A stretch of DNA of 27,793 nt. Origin: DASZOC01 sp035550975. Lineage in GTDB: Bacteria > Actinomycetota > CADDZG01 > WHSQ01. Of the stretch, positions 17,043-23,190 are shown piece by piece. The number at the start of each line of letters is the position of its first letter. Within the stretch, counting starts at the first letter, position 1. The notes beneath the pieces are model-generated. The model ran no database searches. It saw nothing but the letters and a program-made list of their open reading frames with translations, and was not told the origin of the DNA. The stretch spans positions 1 to 27,793 of the forward strand of contig DASZOC010000018.1 in NCBI GenBank assembly GCA_035550975.1. Direction: 5' to 3'. Both the position numbers and the translations under genes were made by a program.

Positions 17043-17228
17043 CTACTTGCTCTGTACGTCCCGTCGTGCGGCGAGATTCAAGACCTCGTCGAGCGCGATC
17101 GTGTCGCCCTCACGCTCCCACCACTTCGCCTCACAGCGGCGACAGGAGAAGAAGTCGACGCTCTCGTCGTCCTTGAGATCCAAGCGGATCTCGGTGCAGT
17201 TCTCGGCGTGGCATTGCGGACACTTCAT
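17043..17228 (-). CDS. small zinc-ribbon protein, conserved type of unknown function
   Basis: 61 residues with two CxxC knuckles (C3/C6 and C29/C32) that should bind one zinc in a rubredoxin/TFIIS-like ribbon. The acidic stretch between them (LDLKDDESVDFF) and the WWER after the second knuckle are recognisable. The function is not known to me. The start is set by GGGAGG at close spacing before ATG 17228. The longer in-frame ORF upstream has no coding character. It is the last gene of a minus-strand group of three small Cys-rich proteins. Confidence 0.8.
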   Translation of the reverse strand: MKCPQCHAENCTEIRLDLKDDESVDFFSCRRCEAKWWEREGDTIALDEVLNLAARRDVQSK

Positions 17229-17325
17229 GACGCCTCCCGGTAGTGCTCGTTGCCCTACCCGCAGCAGTCTGTCCGAAACGGTGCCGCGGTGACATGGCTC
17301 AGGGGGACCATTCTGCCCCGGGCGG

Positions 17326-17337
17326 CGGACTAGTCCG
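17326..17337. repeat. palindrome directly after the DUF6788 stop
   Basis: CGGACTAGTCCG is a perfect 12-bp palindrome abutting the TAA stop at 17340-17338. It could be an operator half-way between genes or part of a weak terminator. The rest of 17229-17337 shows only the ribosome binding site of the zinc-ribbon gene. Confidence 0.35.
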
Positions 17338-17637
17338 TTATCGGGGGGTTTCGTCGGGTTGACCGGCAGGAAGCTCCCGCCCGATGTAGCGCGACCGGAG
17401 CCTGCCCTCCTCCCGGAAGTACGCGTACCAGTACGGCCCGTGAGGACACGACCGGCAGCCCGCCTTACCGCAACGAACCGACTCCAGCCGGTAGGTGACT
17501 CCGTGCTCGGGGTCTTCGGTCTCGACCGACTCGTCATCGAGCGCCACCAGGAGGCCTCGGACGTAGATGGCGACCCGCCGCAGGTCATGGCGATCCAGCC
17601 TGCGCAACTCGGAATAGAGGCGACGGTCCAGGGCCAT
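17338..17637 (-). CDS. DUF6788-like protein with Cys-rich HGPY motif
   Basis: 99 residues from ATG 17637. A helical N-terminal half (LDRRLYSELRRLDRHDLRR) precedes the signature RCGKAGCRSCPHGPYWYAY, with C56, C61, C64 and H66 as possible zinc ligands, then RLRSRYIG. This pattern matches the DUF6788 family, whose function is unknown. The start is uncertain: sequence upstream to the DUF3499 stop (VDDPAFLGKLVPK) also looks coded, so a TTG at 17658 or an ATG at 17724 overlapping DUF3499 are alternatives. A perfect inverted repeat sits directly before ATG 17637. Confidence 0.72.
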   Translation of the reverse strand: MALDRRLYSELRRLDRHDLRRVAIYVRGLLVALDDESVETEDPEHGVTYRLESVRCGKAGCRSCPHGPYWYAYFREEGRLRSRYIGRELPAGQPDETPR

Positions 17638-17659
17638 CTTGGGTACGAGCTTACCCAAG
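17638..17659. repeat. inverted repeat with the same stem as the 19258-19283 hairpin
   Basis: CTTGGGTA/TACCCAAG, an 8-bp perfect stem with a 6-nt loop, lies between the DUF3499 stop and the DUF6788 start, directly adjoining ATG 17637. The identical stem recurs at 19258-19283 with a 10-nt loop. Confidence 0.6.
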
Positions 17660-17686
17660 AACGCAGGATCGTCTACGTCGCGCGCG

Positions 17687-17992
17687 CTAGCCGAACGACA
17701 GTTGCCGGCGGCGCGCGGCGTCATCGTCTGCGCTGGATCCGGCCGCGCGCGGCTCGCCCGGAGGACATCGCTCGGCGGCGACGAACAGCGGCGGCTCGAC
17801 GCGGAGGTCGTCGAGCAGCCAGCCCCGTGGGGGGCGGATCCGCTCGGCGCAGGGCGAGCAGAGCACGTAGACATGCGGTGACACCTCACCGGCGTCGGGA
17901 GGATCATCCAGCACCGCGCGCCGCGCGGCGTAGTCGTAGCCGAGGAGGGCGGCCCCCGCGCGCGTGCAGCCGGGTTTAGAGCAGAGATTCAC
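17687..17992 (-). CDS. DUF3499 family protein
   Basis: 101 residues. The N-terminus M-N-L-C-S-K-P-G-C-T with C4 and C9, the pair C45/C48 in VYVLCSPCAERIRPPRGW, and the strand LLGYDYAARRAVL are the DUF3499 pattern, an Actinomycetota family probably binding zinc. Its function is unknown. Homologues usually sit beside phosphomannomutase, WhiB and DUF5719 genes, all present in this window though spread out. It starts at GTG 17992 with TAGCCT 6 nt upstream and no Shine-Dalgarno, so it is probably leaderless. Confidence 0.88.
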   Translation of the reverse strand: MNLCSKPGCTRAGAALLGYDYAARRAVLDDPPDAGEVSPHVYVLCSPCAERIRPPRGWLLDDLRVEPPLFVAAERCPPGEPRAAGSSADDDAARRRQLSFG

Positions 17993-17998
17993 CGGCGC

Positions 17999-18004
17999 AG
18001 GCTA
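17999..18004 (-). promoter_or_regulatory. -10 box of the leaderless DUF3499 gene
   Basis: TAGCCT lies 6 nt before GTG 17992, the same box and spacing as at comF. Confidence 0.45.
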
Positions 18005-18024
18005 ATAAAGCCACGCGGTGAGGG

Positions 18025-18039
18025 GCCGGATATTCCGGC
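18025..18039 (-). terminator. hairpin after the LANTG protein gene
   Basis: A 6-bp perfect stem GCCGGA/TCCGGC with a 3-nt loop lies 14 nt past the stop of the 18053-18370 gene. It is short and lacks a U-tract. Confidence 0.35.
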
Positions 18040-18052
18040 AGGAGCAGGTCGG

Positions 18053-18370
18053 TCAGCGCTGCGTAGGTCGGGGTGCGTGGAGCTTCGCGAGGTACAGAGC
18101 ACCGGCCCCGACAACCACGAGGCCGTAAGCGACCACGAGATAGGGCGAGACGTCGGCACCGGTGTTGGCGAGGCCCTCGGAGCCGACTCCCGGCTGGATC
18201 GATGTCGTCCCGGTTCCGGTCGTCGTGGTTCCGGTCGTCGTGGTCCCCGTGGTGGTCGTAACGGCCGCGTTCGGATCGATGACGGGATCGAAGGGATCGC
18301 GCTGCGCGGCTGCCGGACCGGCCAGTGCCAGGAGACCGAGCACCGAGGCAACGACGATCGCGATCCGCAT
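18053..18370 (-). CDS. small sortase-anchored protein with Thr-rich stalk (LANTG)
   Basis: 105 residues. A signal peptide (1-22, ending AAA before QRD) leads to a short Asp/Pro stretch, a Thr/Gly repeat (about 38-57), the sorting motif LANTG (67-71), a hydrophobic helix and a basic tail. LAxTG is the motif used by class E sortases of high-GC Actinomycetota, so it should be attached to peptidoglycan. The mature part is only about 45 residues, mostly stalk, and the Thr residues could be O-mannosylated. No sortase is in the window. It is probably leaderless (TACGCT 7 nt before the ATG) and is divergent from the hydrolase gene. Confidence 0.82.
   Translation of the reverse strand: MRIAIVVASVLGLLALAGPAAAQRDPFDPVIDPNAAVTTTTGTTTTGTTTTGTGTTSIQPGVGSEGLANTGADVSPYLVVAYGLVVVGAGALYLAKLHAPRPTQR
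18212..18256. repeat. 15-bp tandem repeat coding the Thr-rich stalk
   Basis: GGTTCCGGTCGTCGT occurs twice in perfect tandem (18212-18226, 18227-18241), with a third diverged copy to 18256. It encodes the T-T-T-T-G units on the minus strand. Such repeats can change copy number by slippage. Confidence 0.7.
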
Positions 18371-18377
18371 GCGGACA

Positions 18378-18383
18378 AGCGTA
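18378..18383 (-). promoter_or_regulatory. -10 box of the leaderless LANTG protein gene
   Basis: TACGCT lies exactly 7 nt before ATG 18370 on the minus strand, with no Shine-Dalgarno. Confidence 0.45.
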
Positions 18384-18414
18384 CGCCGCGCGCCGGGCTA
18401 TGTGAAGCCGCTCG

Positions 18415-18420
18415 TAGGAT
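18415..18420 (+). promoter_or_regulatory. -10 box of the leaderless hydrolase gene
   Basis: TAGGAT lies exactly 7 nt before ATG 18428. It and the opposite -10 box share a 57-bp divergent spacer. Confidence 0.5.
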
Positions 18421-18427
18421 CGCCGCC

Positions 18428-19228
18428 ATGGCCACCGCGGACTTAGGCGACGTCGGGATCGGCTACTCGACGTTCGGCGACGACGCGGCCGACCCCGTCG
18501 TCGGGATCATGGGGTTCTCTCTCGACAAGCGCTTCTGGTCCACGCAGGTGCCGGCGGTGACGCCGACGCACCGCTTCGTCACGTTCGACAACCGCGGCAT
18601 CGGCAGGTCGCGCGGCCCCCTCGTCTCGACGATCGACGAGATGGCGAACGACACGGTGCGGCTCATGGACCACCTCCAGCTCGACGATGCCGTCCTGTTC
18701 GGCATGTCGATGGGCGGCACCATCGCGCAGCGGGTCGCTCTCGATCATCCGGACCGGGTGAAGGCGCTGATCCTGGCGGTGACGTGGGCGCGCCCGATCG
18801 AATACATGCGTCGTCAGCATGACGTGACGCGCAAGATCCTGCAGATCGCGCCGGAGGAGCTGCTGGCGGCGTCGCTGCTCAAGATGTTCACGCCCCGTTT
18901 CTTCGAGCTCGGTCGCGAGACGGTCGACCAGCTCATCAAGGTGATCCGCGCCGAAGGTCCACCTACCGCCGAGGCGGTGGCGGTCCTCGCCGCGCAGCTC
19001 GACGCCATCGACAAGTTCGACGTCCTCGGCCAGCTGCCCGCGATCGACTGCCCCACCCTCGTCATCGGAGGCAGGCTCGACATGATCGTGCCGGCGTTCG
19101 GGGCCGAAGAGATAGCGGGCGCGATCCCCGGGGCCGACCTCGTGATGCTCGAGACGGGCCACGGCTGCATGGTCGAAGAGATGGAGAGCTTCAACGAGGC
19201 CGTGTCGCGCTTCCTCAGAGCGGTCTAG
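18428..19228 (+). CDS. alpha/beta-fold hydrolase
   Basis: 266 residues. The catalytic triad can be placed: S94 in the elbow GMSMGG, D218 in GGRLDMIVP and H245 in LETGHGCMVEE. FDNRGIGRSRGP near 53-64 is the strand-4 region typical of esterases and 3-oxoadipate enol-lactonase-like hydrolases. The substrate is unknown. The real start is ATG 18428: the longer in-frame ORF upstream covers the opposite-strand LANTG gene and has no protein character. A hairpin 29 nt after the stop ends the unit. The only functional neighbour on its strand is none. Confidence 0.88.
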   Translation: MATADLGDVGIGYSTFGDDAADPVVGIMGFSLDKRFWSTQVPAVTPTHRFVTFDNRGIGRSRGPLVSTIDEMANDTVRLMDHLQLDDAVLFGMSMGGTIAQRVALDHPDRVKALILAVTWARPIEYMRRQHDVTRKILQIAPEELLAASLLKMFTPRFFELGRETVDQLIKVIRAEGPPTAEAVAVLAAQLDAIDKFDVLGQLPAIDCPTLVIGGRLDMIVPAFGAEEIAGAIPGADLVMLETGHGCMVEEMESFNEAVSRFLRAV

Positions 19229-19257
19229 GCAGCGGCCCGTGCCACGTCGCGGTTTTT

Positions 19258-19283
19258 CTTGGGTAACGGTTTCCGTACCCAAG
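19258..19283 (+). terminator. intrinsic terminator after the hydrolase gene
   Basis: An 8-bp stem CTTGGGTA/TACCCAAG, extended inward by CGG/CCG past a bulged A, is followed by CAAGTTTTGT. TTTTT also lies just before it, giving A-rich flanks on the other strand. The stem is identical to the inverted repeat at 17638-17659. Confidence 0.6.
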
Positions 19284-19608
19284 CAAGTTTTGTCATCCCG
19301 GCCCCCCGAACCAAGCCCGACCAGGTCGAACGGCCTCGGAGCGGCAGACCAAGCACCTGCGCGGGACAACTCCCCCCATGTCCGATAAGCCGTAGCGAAG
19401 CGGACCGCGGCGTAATCGCAGCAGGACGGAGGCGGAGGCGCCGGGGGGAGGGGAAAAGTTGTACCCCGCAGTGACTTTCAGCCGGAGCTTACTCATCTCT
19501 ACGGGGTACCCCACCAGGATAGAACGCTGGTGCACAGCGCGACAAGGGTTGCGGGAGCGAAAGTTTCGCGTACTGCGCCGTTACGCGAGAGCGCGCCGAC
19601 AAGCGCCG
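19284..19608. other. convergent intergenic region with nested inverted repeats
   Basis: This is the gap between the hydrolase (plus) and tryptophan dioxygenase (minus). It holds an 11-bp inverted repeat GTACCCCGCAG/CTACGGGGTAC (19461-19509, 27-nt loop, one mismatch that is G-U pairable on one strand), followed by the palindrome GGGGTACCCC and a 6-bp stem CACCAG/CTGGTG (19512-19532). A small minus ORF (19293-19535) is possible but unsupported. The hairpins may terminate the dioxygenase transcript or belong to a structured RNA. Confidence 0.4.
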
Positions 19609-20406
19609 CTAGAGATAGCTGCGCAGCGACCACAACTCCGGATAGAAGCGCTTGTCGAGCGTCGTCTTCAGATAGGACGCACCGGTCGATCCCCCCGTGC
19701 CGGTCTTGGACCCGATCTGTCGCTCGACCATGAGCACGTGGCGCTGGCGCCACAACGCGAACAGCTCGTCGTAGGTCAACAGTGCCTCCGAGAGATAGAA
19801 GACGTCGAGGTACGCCGCGTCGCGCGCCACCGTGAGCAAGCTCGCCCGCCGGGCCGCTTCGTCATCCGACGGCATCGGTAGACCCCGGCTCTCGACCAGC
19901 GCGCAGAACCCATCCCAAACCGTCGGCTCGAGCAGCCGCCGTTCGAGGCGCTCCCTCTCGTTCTCGTTCAGGTCCAGGCGTTCGACGTAACGGCGGTCCT
20001 TGGCGCCGGAGAGGAACTCGATCTCCCGGAACTGCACCGACTGGAAACCGCTGGCGGGTGAGAGGTGCGTACGGAACTCGAGGAAGTCCTGCGGCGACAT
20101 CGTCTCCAGCACCTCGATCTGTTCGATGAGGACACGTTGGATCGAGTGCACCCGTTGCAGGTAGTGGCGCGACGCATGCACGTCGCCGCCCGTCATCTCG
20201 TCGCGGATCGATGCGAGCTCGAACAGGATCTGCTTGAACCACAGCTCGAAGACCTGGTGGATCAGGATGAAGAGGAGCTCGTCGTGGGCCGGCGGGTCGG
20301 AGAGCAGGCGTTGCTGGTCGAGGAGTTGGTCGACCCTCAGATAGGAGCCGTAGGAGAGCTTCCGGTCCTCCTCGCCGAACGCGGGGCGCCGACCGTCGGT
20401 GGCCAG
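19609..20406 (-). CDS. kynA: tryptophan 2,3-dioxygenase, apparently starting at CTG
   Basis: 265 residues counting from CTG 20406. It is a heme enzyme that opens the indole ring of L-tryptophan to N-formylkynurenine, the first step of the kynurenine pathway. YGSYLRVDQLL (19-29), the active-site H50 in LIHQVFELWFKQI, and the proximal heme ligand H223 in RHVLMVERQIGSKTGTGGS are all present. The first ATG in frame (20196) would delete the first 70 residues, including H50, so it cannot be the start. Between the upstream in-frame TAG (20409-20407) and residue 71 there is no ATG, GTG or TTG. CTG directly after the TAG yields a natural N-terminus (x-A-T-D-G-R-R-P-A-F), with AGGG 7 nt upstream. No other kynurenine genes are nearby. 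Confidence 0.9.
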   Translation of the reverse strand: MATDGRRPAFGEEDRKLSYGSYLRVDQLLDQQRLLSDPPAHDELLFILIHQVFELWFKQILFELASIRDEMTGGDVHASRHYLQRVHSIQRVLIEQIEVLETMSPQDFLEFRTHLSPASGFQSVQFREIEFLSGAKDRRYVERLDLNENERERLERRLLEPTVWDGFCALVESRGLPMPSDDEAARRASLLTVARDAAYLDVFYLSEALLTYDELFALWRQRHVLMVERQIGSKTGTGGSTGASYLKTTLDKRFYPELWSLRSYL

Positions 20407-21636
20407 CTAGTCGCCCTGGGCGCGCCGGCCCTCGTCCGCGTCGGTCGACGGCCGTTCGTCCCCCTCGTCCTCCGGCACCAGGATCGGGTCGGGCGCCGAC
20501 GCATAAAGCGGCTTCAGCGGGGCCACGACCGTCGAGACGATCGGCGTGCCGACGTCGATGCGGTCGTAGAGCTCGATCACGTCGCGGTTGGAGAGGCGTA
20601 CGCACCCATGCGACGCGTTGTAGCCGAGCGAATAGGTTGCTTTCGTCCCGTGGAAGCGGATCGCGGGCGCATCCCAGTTGATCGCGCGCACCCCTAACGG
20701 GTTGTCCGGCCCGGGCGGGATCTCCGCAGGCATGTCCGCGCCCCACGTGTCCGGCGCCGGGTTGACCCACGTCGGCATGTAGCGCTTCTCGGTCACGCGG
20801 TAGAGGCCCGTGGGCGTCGGGTATTCCGGTAGCCCGGGCGCGACCTTCCACGACCTGACGATGAGGCCGTGTTCGTACAGGTAGAGCTTGTTCTCGCCTA
20901 TCCGGACGAGCAGCACCTGATCGAACGCGTCCGACGTCACCTCGGGGAGGACCGGCTTGACCGTCAACGCGACTTCGGGAGAGCCGTTGCGTAACGCCCG
21001 CATCAGCGACCGGCGGCTCTTCTTCAGGACGACCTTGCGCCCCTCGCGCTCGGGAACGATCTCGACCCAGCCGGTGGAGTAGTCGATCGCGGCATCGCGC
21101 GCGCCCTTGTCCACCGACGCTGCGACGCCTTTTACGAACCCGCGCACGCCTTGACGGGGATACGTGATGGCGACGTTGCGCTCGAAGTCGAGTCGGTCGC
21201 CGAGCATCTTCATCTGCATCCGGTCGAAGAAGGACGTCTCGCGGCTGGCGCGGAACGCGGCCTCGACCGCCTGATCCGCATCGTTGCGGGCGCCGAGCTC
21301 GCGCGGTGTGACGGTCCACGTGCGGTCGTCCCAGCCGACGCTGATAGGCCGGTCGAGCTGCGGGCGGATCGCGGCGGCGACCGCGTCGACGGCTTGTTGA
21401 CGGGTCAGGCCCCCGACGTCGACGCCGGCAACCGTCGCCCCCGGCAGCAACCGGCCCTCGTGAGCCTGGGTGTAGTCGTAGGTCGCCCAGGCCGCACTAC
21501 CGGCGCTGAGCAGGACAGCTGCAGAGACGACCCCGAGCGCGGCGGCGGAACGGCGACCGAGCCGGAAGCGGCGGCGGGCTCTGCCGCCGATCGCGCTATT
21601 CGCCCTCTTGGACGTTCGTCTCGTTGTTCGTCGCAT
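20407..21636 (-). CDS. L,D-transpeptidase (YkuD) with N-terminal peptidoglycan-binding-like domain
   Basis: About 409 residues from ATG 21636. A basic N-terminus and one hydrophobic segment (AAALGVVSAAVLLSAGSAAWA) make a signal anchor. The middle (about 70-250) resembles the PGBD4/VanW-associated domain. The YkuD domain carries the active site HGTKATYSLG followed by ASHGCVRLSN, with the nucleophilic Cys in HGCVRL. It forms 3-3 crosslinks between peptidoglycan stems outside the membrane. The tail is acidic and disordered. In-frame ATGs at 21684 and 21648 are alternative starts. 21636 has GGGG 6 nt upstream and a possible TACGAT -10. Its TAG stop adjoins the dioxygenase CTG start. Confidence 0.88.
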   Translation of the reverse strand: MRRTTRRTSKRANSAIGGRARRRFRLGRRSAAALGVVSAAVLLSAGSAAWATYDYTQAHEGRLLPGATVAGVDVGGLTRQQAVDAVAAAIRPQLDRPISVGWDDRTWTVTPRELGARNDADQAVEAAFRASRETSFFDRMQMKMLGDRLDFERNVAITYPRQGVRGFVKGVAASVDKGARDAAIDYSTGWVEIVPEREGRKVVLKKSRRSLMRALRNGSPEVALTVKPVLPEVTSDAFDQVLLVRIGENKLYLYEHGLIVRSWKVAPGLPEYPTPTGLYRVTEKRYMPTWVNPAPDTWGADMPAEIPPGPDNPLGVRAINWDAPAIRFHGTKATYSLGYNASHGCVRLSNRDVIELYDRIDVGTPIVSTVVAPLKPLYASAPDPILVPEDEGDERPSTDADEGRRAQGD

Positions 21637-21767
21637 GGTCGGCCCCATCGTATCCGTGCGCGCCTCGATCAGGCGGTCCCTCATGAGACGCAGCGCGGGG
21701 TCGTTCGGTTGCGTCGCGCGGGCGTTTGGGGGTAGTGGGTTTGCGCCGCGGCTCGATAAGGGTGACG

Positions 21768-23168
21768 ATGCCGCACATGGTCATCCACGACTCTTTGCTC
21801 GATGCCATCGGGTCGACGCCGTTGTTGCGCATGCACAAGATCGGCGGTCACCTGCGGTGCGACCTGGTGGCGAAGCTCGAGATGCTGAACCCGGGGGGCA
21901 GCGTCAAGGACCGGATCGGGATCCGCATGATCGAGGCGGCGGAAGCTGCGGGTCACCTGGGCCCCGGGGGCACGATCGTGGAGCCGACCTCCGGCAACAC
22001 CGGCGTCGGCCTCGCGATCGCAGCCGCGATCAAGGGCTACCGCTGCATCTTCACGATGCCGGACAAGATGAGCCACGAGAAGATCGCCCTGCTCCGTGCA
22101 TACGGCGCCGAGGTCGTGATCACGCCGACGGCCGTGCCTCCGGACTCGCCCGAGTCCTACTACCGTGTCGCCGACCGGCTGACCGAGGAGATCCCGGGCG
22201 CGTTCCAGCCGAACCAGTACCACAACGAAGAGAACCCCCAGGCGCACTACGAGACGACGGGACCCGAGATCTGGGAGCAGACCGGCGGGAAGGTCACCCA
22301 TGTAGTGATCAGCGTCGGCACCGGCGGAACCGTGACCGGTGTCGGCCGCTACCTGCACGAGCGCAACCCGGACATCCAGATCGTCGGGGCCGACCCTGCC
22401 GGGTCGATCTTCACGAGCGACGAGATACACCCCTACCTCGTAGAAGGGATCGGCAAGGAATCGTGGCCCGACACCCTGGATAGGACCGTCGTCGACCGGT
22501 GGGTGACGGTGTCCGACCGCGACTCGTTCCTCACCGCGCGCCGCATCACGGCCGAGGAAGGCGTCCTAGTCGGAGGCTCCGCCGGAACCGCGATGTGGGC
22601 CGCGCTCCAGATCGCGGAGGACCTCGCCGCGGACGACCTCGTGGTCGTGATCCTGCCGGACTCGGGCAAGAGCTACCTGTCGAAGCTCTACGACGAGTCG
22701 TGGATGCGAGAGAACGGGTTCCTCGACCGCCCCGGTACCCAAGCCCGGATCGGAGAGGTGCTCGCAGAGAAACGCCGCGCGGCCCCCGCGATGCCCGATC
22801 TCGTCGCCGTCCCGTCGAACGAGAAGGTGGGCCGCGCTATCGACCTCCTCGGAGAGTTCGGCATCTCGCAGGTCCCCGTTGCGCGCACGGACAAGCCCGA
22901 GGACATCTCCGAGATCGTCGGCTCGATCCAAGACCGGACGCTGCTCGAGAAGGTCCTGCGCGACCGCGACGCGCTCGTGCGCGAGGTCGCCGCCGTTATG
23001 GATGCTCCGATGCCGGTCGTGCAGACGTCGGCGGGCGTCGAGGAGATGTTCACCGACCTGTCGCGGGGCGCCGAGGCGATCGTGGTGGCCCAAGGCTCCA
23101 AACCGGTGGGTGTCCTGAGCCGTGCCGACCTGCTCGAGTACCTGGCGCACCAGACGCTCCCGCGCTGA
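21768..23168 (+). CDS. cbs: cystathionine beta-synthase with C-terminal CBS domain pair
   Basis: 466 residues from ATG 21768, chosen because AAGG lies 6 nt upstream. An upstream in-frame ATG at 21726 is less likely. The PLP fold type II domain (1-320) has the Schiff-base K47 in NPGGSVKDR, TSGNTG near 75, the phosphate loop GTGGTVTG near 178, and VGGSAG further on. A Bateman module of two CBS domains (about 340-466) may sense adenosyl ligands. It joins homocysteine and serine to cystathionine. No heme-binding N-terminal extension is present. It is convergent with the cystathionine gamma-lyase-like gene, 22 bp apart, and the two together suggest reverse transsulfuration. Confidence 0.93.
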   Translation: MPHMVIHDSLLDAIGSTPLLRMHKIGGHLRCDLVAKLEMLNPGGSVKDRIGIRMIEAAEAAGHLGPGGTIVEPTSGNTGVGLAIAAAIKGYRCIFTMPDKMSHEKIALLRAYGAEVVITPTAVPPDSPESYYRVADRLTEEIPGAFQPNQYHNEENPQAHYETTGPEIWEQTGGKVTHVVISVGTGGTVTGVGRYLHERNPDIQIVGADPAGSIFTSDEIHPYLVEGIGKESWPDTLDRTVVDRWVTVSDRDSFLTARRITAEEGVLVGGSAGTAMWAALQIAEDLAADDLVVVILPDSGKSYLSKLYDESWMRENGFLDRPGTQARIGEVLAEKRRAAPAMPDLVAVPSNEKVGRAIDLLGEFGISQVPVARTDKPEDISEIVGSIQDRTLLEKVLRDRDALVREVAAVMDAPMPVVQTSAGVEEMFTDLSRGAEAIVVAQGSKPVGVLSRADLLEYLAHQTLPR

Positions 23169-23190
23169 CGGCGCTGACGGCTCGGTCGCT

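Noticed and set aside
18077..18427. Upstream extension of the hydrolase frame
   Set aside because: It runs antisense through the LANTG gene. The hydrolase fold and the -10 box both place the start at 18428.
19293..19535. Small minus-strand ORF (MSKLRLKVTAGYNFSPPPG start)
   Set aside because: No recognisable family, weak start signals, and it lies over inverted repeats. Not strong enough to list as a gene.
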